This document shows positions 62,340 through 64,000 of a stretch of 64,000 nt of DNA, piece by piece; the stretch's first letter is position 1, and every line of letters starts with the position of its first letter. The notes under the pieces are model-generated. The model made no database searches. It was not told where the DNA came from and saw only the letters and a program-made list of their open reading frames with translations. Made by a program: the position numbers and the translations under genes. The stretch is from NCBI GenBank assembly GCA_021155195.1, contig JAJNPV010000017.1:186001-250000 (forward strand). Direction: 5' to 3'. The DNA is from Ohtaekwangia sp. GTDB taxonomy: Bacteria; Bacteroidota; Bacteroidia; Cytophagales; Cyclobacteriaceae.

Positions 62340-62361
62340 TTCATTTTCAAATTCTCAAATC
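62340..62361 (-). repeat. Terminal inverted repeat, cassette 2 left
   Basis: Identical over 22 bases to 54944-54965 when read on the minus strand; upstream of the ORF start, 9 bases after the metH stop. Confidence 0.85.
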
Positions 62362-62370
62362 CTCTCATTT

Positions 62371-64000
62371 TTAAATTGAATATGATAAATTTGGTGATAA
62401 CCATTTCTCAATCTCCTCAACACTCATCCCCTTTCGTTTCGCGTAATCCACTACCTGATCTTTTTCAATTTTTCCCAAGCCAAAGTATTTTGAGTTCGGA
62501 TTCGAAAAATAAAACCCACTTACCGCAGCGCCAGGATACATGGCATAAGACTCTGTTAACGTGATTCCTACTTTTTCAGCTTCCAGTAATTCAAATAACA
62601 ATTTCTTCTCTGTATGATCAGGGCACGCAGGATAACCCGGTGCCGGGCGAATGCCATCGTACTTTTCGCTAATCAATTCCTCCGTGCTCAGCTGCTCGTT
62701 GATACTATAACCCCAGAGTTCCTTGCGCACTTTTTCATGCAAACATTCAGCAAAGGCTTCGGCTAACCGATCGGCCAGGGCTTTAGCCATAATTTCAGAA
62801 TAATCGTCCTGATTGGCTTTATGCTTCTCAACCAACTTCTCCAAACCAATGCCAGCCGTTACGGCAAACATGCCGAAGTAATCATTACCTTCATCTGGCG
62901 AAACAAAATCGGCCAAACAGAAATTTGGAAGATTTTGTGCTTTCTTATTCTGCTGGCGCAGAAAATGAAACGTTGCAAACTTCCCTGTTTCATTGATCAA
63001 ATCAACATCATCACCTTTATTCACTGCCTGATAAAATGCAATTACTCCGTTTGCTTGTAAACTGTCATTCGCCACGATTTCGTCAAGCATTGTATTGGCT
63101 TCATCAAATAGTTTTTTTGCCTCTACTCCCACTACCGAATCATCAAAAATTCCCGGATACCGGCCAGCCAGCATCCATGTTTGAAAGAACGGTGTCCAGT
63201 CGATATACTTTCTGATTTCAGCCAGGGGATACTTTATTAATTCTTTCCTTCCCGTAAAAGTTGGTTTGGTAAACTTCGTAGTTGACCAATCTATTTTAGT
63301 TCTATTCTTTCTTGCTTCGCTTAATGGAATATAATTTTTCTCCAGCTGCCTTCCCTCGTGATCCTTGCGCATTACACGATACTCCTCCTTAAATTTTGCC
63401 TGAAAGTTAGTTCGCGTTTCCGGATTGATTATTTCGCTCACTACAGGTACCGAGCGCGATGCATCCAGCACATGGATTACGGGCCCTGAGTAAACAGGGT
63501 CAATTTTTACCGCTGTATGAATTCTTGATGTAGTGGCGCCTCCAATCAACAAAGGAAGCGTCATTTTTTCATGTTCCATTTCCTTTGCGAAGTGAACCAT
63601 CTCATCCAATGAAGGTGTAATCAATCCGCTCAAACCAATAACATCAACTTTCTCGCGTCTGGCTGCTTCCAATATTTTTTCAGCAGGCACCATTACACCC
63701 AAATCGATTACATTATAATTATTACAAGCCAGCACTACGCCAACAATGTTCTTACCGATATCATGCACATCTCCTTTCACGGTTGCCAACAGTACTTTGG
63801 CTGCTACTTTTTCTTCAGCACCGCTTAATCGTTTTTCTTCTTCCAGATAGGGAGTTAAATAAGCGACTGATTTTTTCATAACCCGCGCGCTTTTCACTAC
63901 CTGAGGCAAAAACATTTTACCGGCCCCAAACAAATCTCCCACCACATTCATTCCCGCCATCAGGGGACCTTCAATAACATGAAGGGGACGTCCGTATTTC
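62371..64000 (-). CDS. metH: Cobalamin-dependent methionine synthase, C-terminal part (N-terminus beyond window)
   Basis: The frame is open to the right edge; about 543 residues visible. In order: end of the B12-cap module (LHVIEGPLMAGMNVVGDLFGAGKMFLPQVVKSARVMKKSVAYL), the Rossmann cobalamin-binding domain (VKGDVHDIGKNIVGVVLACNNYNVIDLGV with the axial His of DxHxxG, SGLITPSLDEMV, GGATTSRIHTAVKI) and the SAM-binding reactivation domain (about last 330; DYFGMFAVTAGIGLEKLV, RPAPGYPACPDHTEKKLLFELLEAE). MetH methylates homocysteine with the methyl group supplied by MetF. Cassette 2 lies between metH and metF. Confidence 0.96.
   Translation of the reverse strand, partial: KYGRPLHVIEGPLMAGMNVVGDLFGAGKMFLPQVVKSARVMKKSVAYLTPYLEEEKRLSGAEEKVAAKVLLATVKGDVHDIGKNIVGVVLACNNYNVIDLGVMVPAEKILEAARREKVDVIGLSGLITPSLDEMVHFAKEMEHEKMTLPLLIGGATTSRIHTAVKIDPVYSGPVIHVLDASRSVPVVSEIINPETRTNFQAKFKEEYRVMRKDHEGRQLEKNYIPLSEARKNRTKIDWSTTKFTKPTFTGRKELIKYPLAEIRKYIDWTPFFQTWMLAGRYPGIFDDSVVGVEAKKLFDEANTMLDEIVANDSLQANGVIAFYQAVNKGDDVDLINETGKFATFHFLRQQNKKAQNLPNFCLADFVSPDEGNDYFGMFAVTAGIGLEKLVEKHKANQDDYSEIMAKALADRLAEAFAECLHEKVRKELWGYSINEQLSTEELISEKYDGIRPAPGYPACPDHTEKKLLFELLEAEKVGITLTESYAMYPGAAVSGFYFSNPNSKYFGLGKIEKDQVVDYAKRKGMSVEEIEKWLSPNLSYSI

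Larger units (their letters stand above)
61953..62361 (-). mobile_element. Four-helix-bundle cassette 2 (between metH and metF)
   Basis: Same organisation as 54944-55375: an inverted repeat of consensus ATTTGARAATTTGAAAATGA bounds the ORF, the orientation follows the host genes, and host coding sequences are not interrupted. No transposase, no obvious target-site duplication. Confidence 0.7.

Noticed and set aside
1..64000. tRNA, rRNA, CRISPR, riboswitch or prophage in the window
   Set aside because: None seen by eye; small RNAs without a conserved core could have been missed.

Overview
The window looks like a chromosomal stretch from a gliding, T9SS-bearing Bacteroidota, most likely order Cytophagales. 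The grounds are a CHU_C/gliding-motility C-terminal domain protein, GldC, a TonB-dependent receptor paired with a surface lipoprotein, many exported proteins ending in ..AQ, almost no Shine-Dalgarno sequences, and several promoters of the Bacteroidota form TTTG-N19-TAnnTTTG. The family assignment is inference from gene content. I see no rRNA, tRNA, CRISPR array, phage or transposase.

Layout. 1-15.6 kb: mixed envelope and accessory genes, mostly on the minus strand (MacB-type permeases, Dps, CotH-like lipoprotein, OmpA, SGNH hydrolase, two cupins, TauE/SafE permease, exported amidohydrolase), with a large T9SS cargo protein on plus. 15.7-26 kb: YebC, outer-membrane barrels, an LtaS-like sulfatase, two tandem paralogous small proteins, an ankyrin protein and a PD40-OmpA protein. 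26-28.2 kb: a small gene broken by an in-frame stop, then an alpha/beta hydrolase and a TetR regulator, each preceded by the same palindromic operator. 28.4-35.1 kb: a deiminase lipoprotein, an ACMSD-like amidohydrolase, trhO, mog and an M23 peptidase. 35.2-39.4 kb: a tightly packed trio of lipoprotein, outer-membrane barrel and exported TPR-CHAT protease-like protein. 39.6-45 kb: pcm convergent with a compact thrA-thrB-thrC operon, which is preceded by a candidate Thr/Ile-rich leader peptide. 45.2-50.6 kb: thioesterase, K+-dependent membrane pyrophosphatase hppA, an ECF sigma factor and a membrane partner. 50.7-54.2 kb: the ftsX-DUF3098-uppP-truB-ribF run. 54.2-64 kb: CoA-transferase subunits, gldC, the TonB receptor/SGNH lipoprotein pair, then metF and the 3' part of metH.

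The most notable observations are these. (1) Two paralogous four-helix-bundle ORFs each sit between two functionally linked genes (scoA/scoB and metH/metF), in the host operon's orientation, and both are bounded by the same approx. 20-bp inverted repeat; they look like two copies of a small mobile cassette. (2) A 27-codon ORF upstream of thrA ends in ETITITSIITG, which is what a thr-operon attenuator would need. (3) A TetR regulon of two genes can be read from the operators. (4) The lipoprotein/barrel/TPR-CHAT trio is a possible undescribed envelope system. (5) The likely hppA promoter lies upstream of an intrinsic terminator, so the hppA leader may carry an attenuator.
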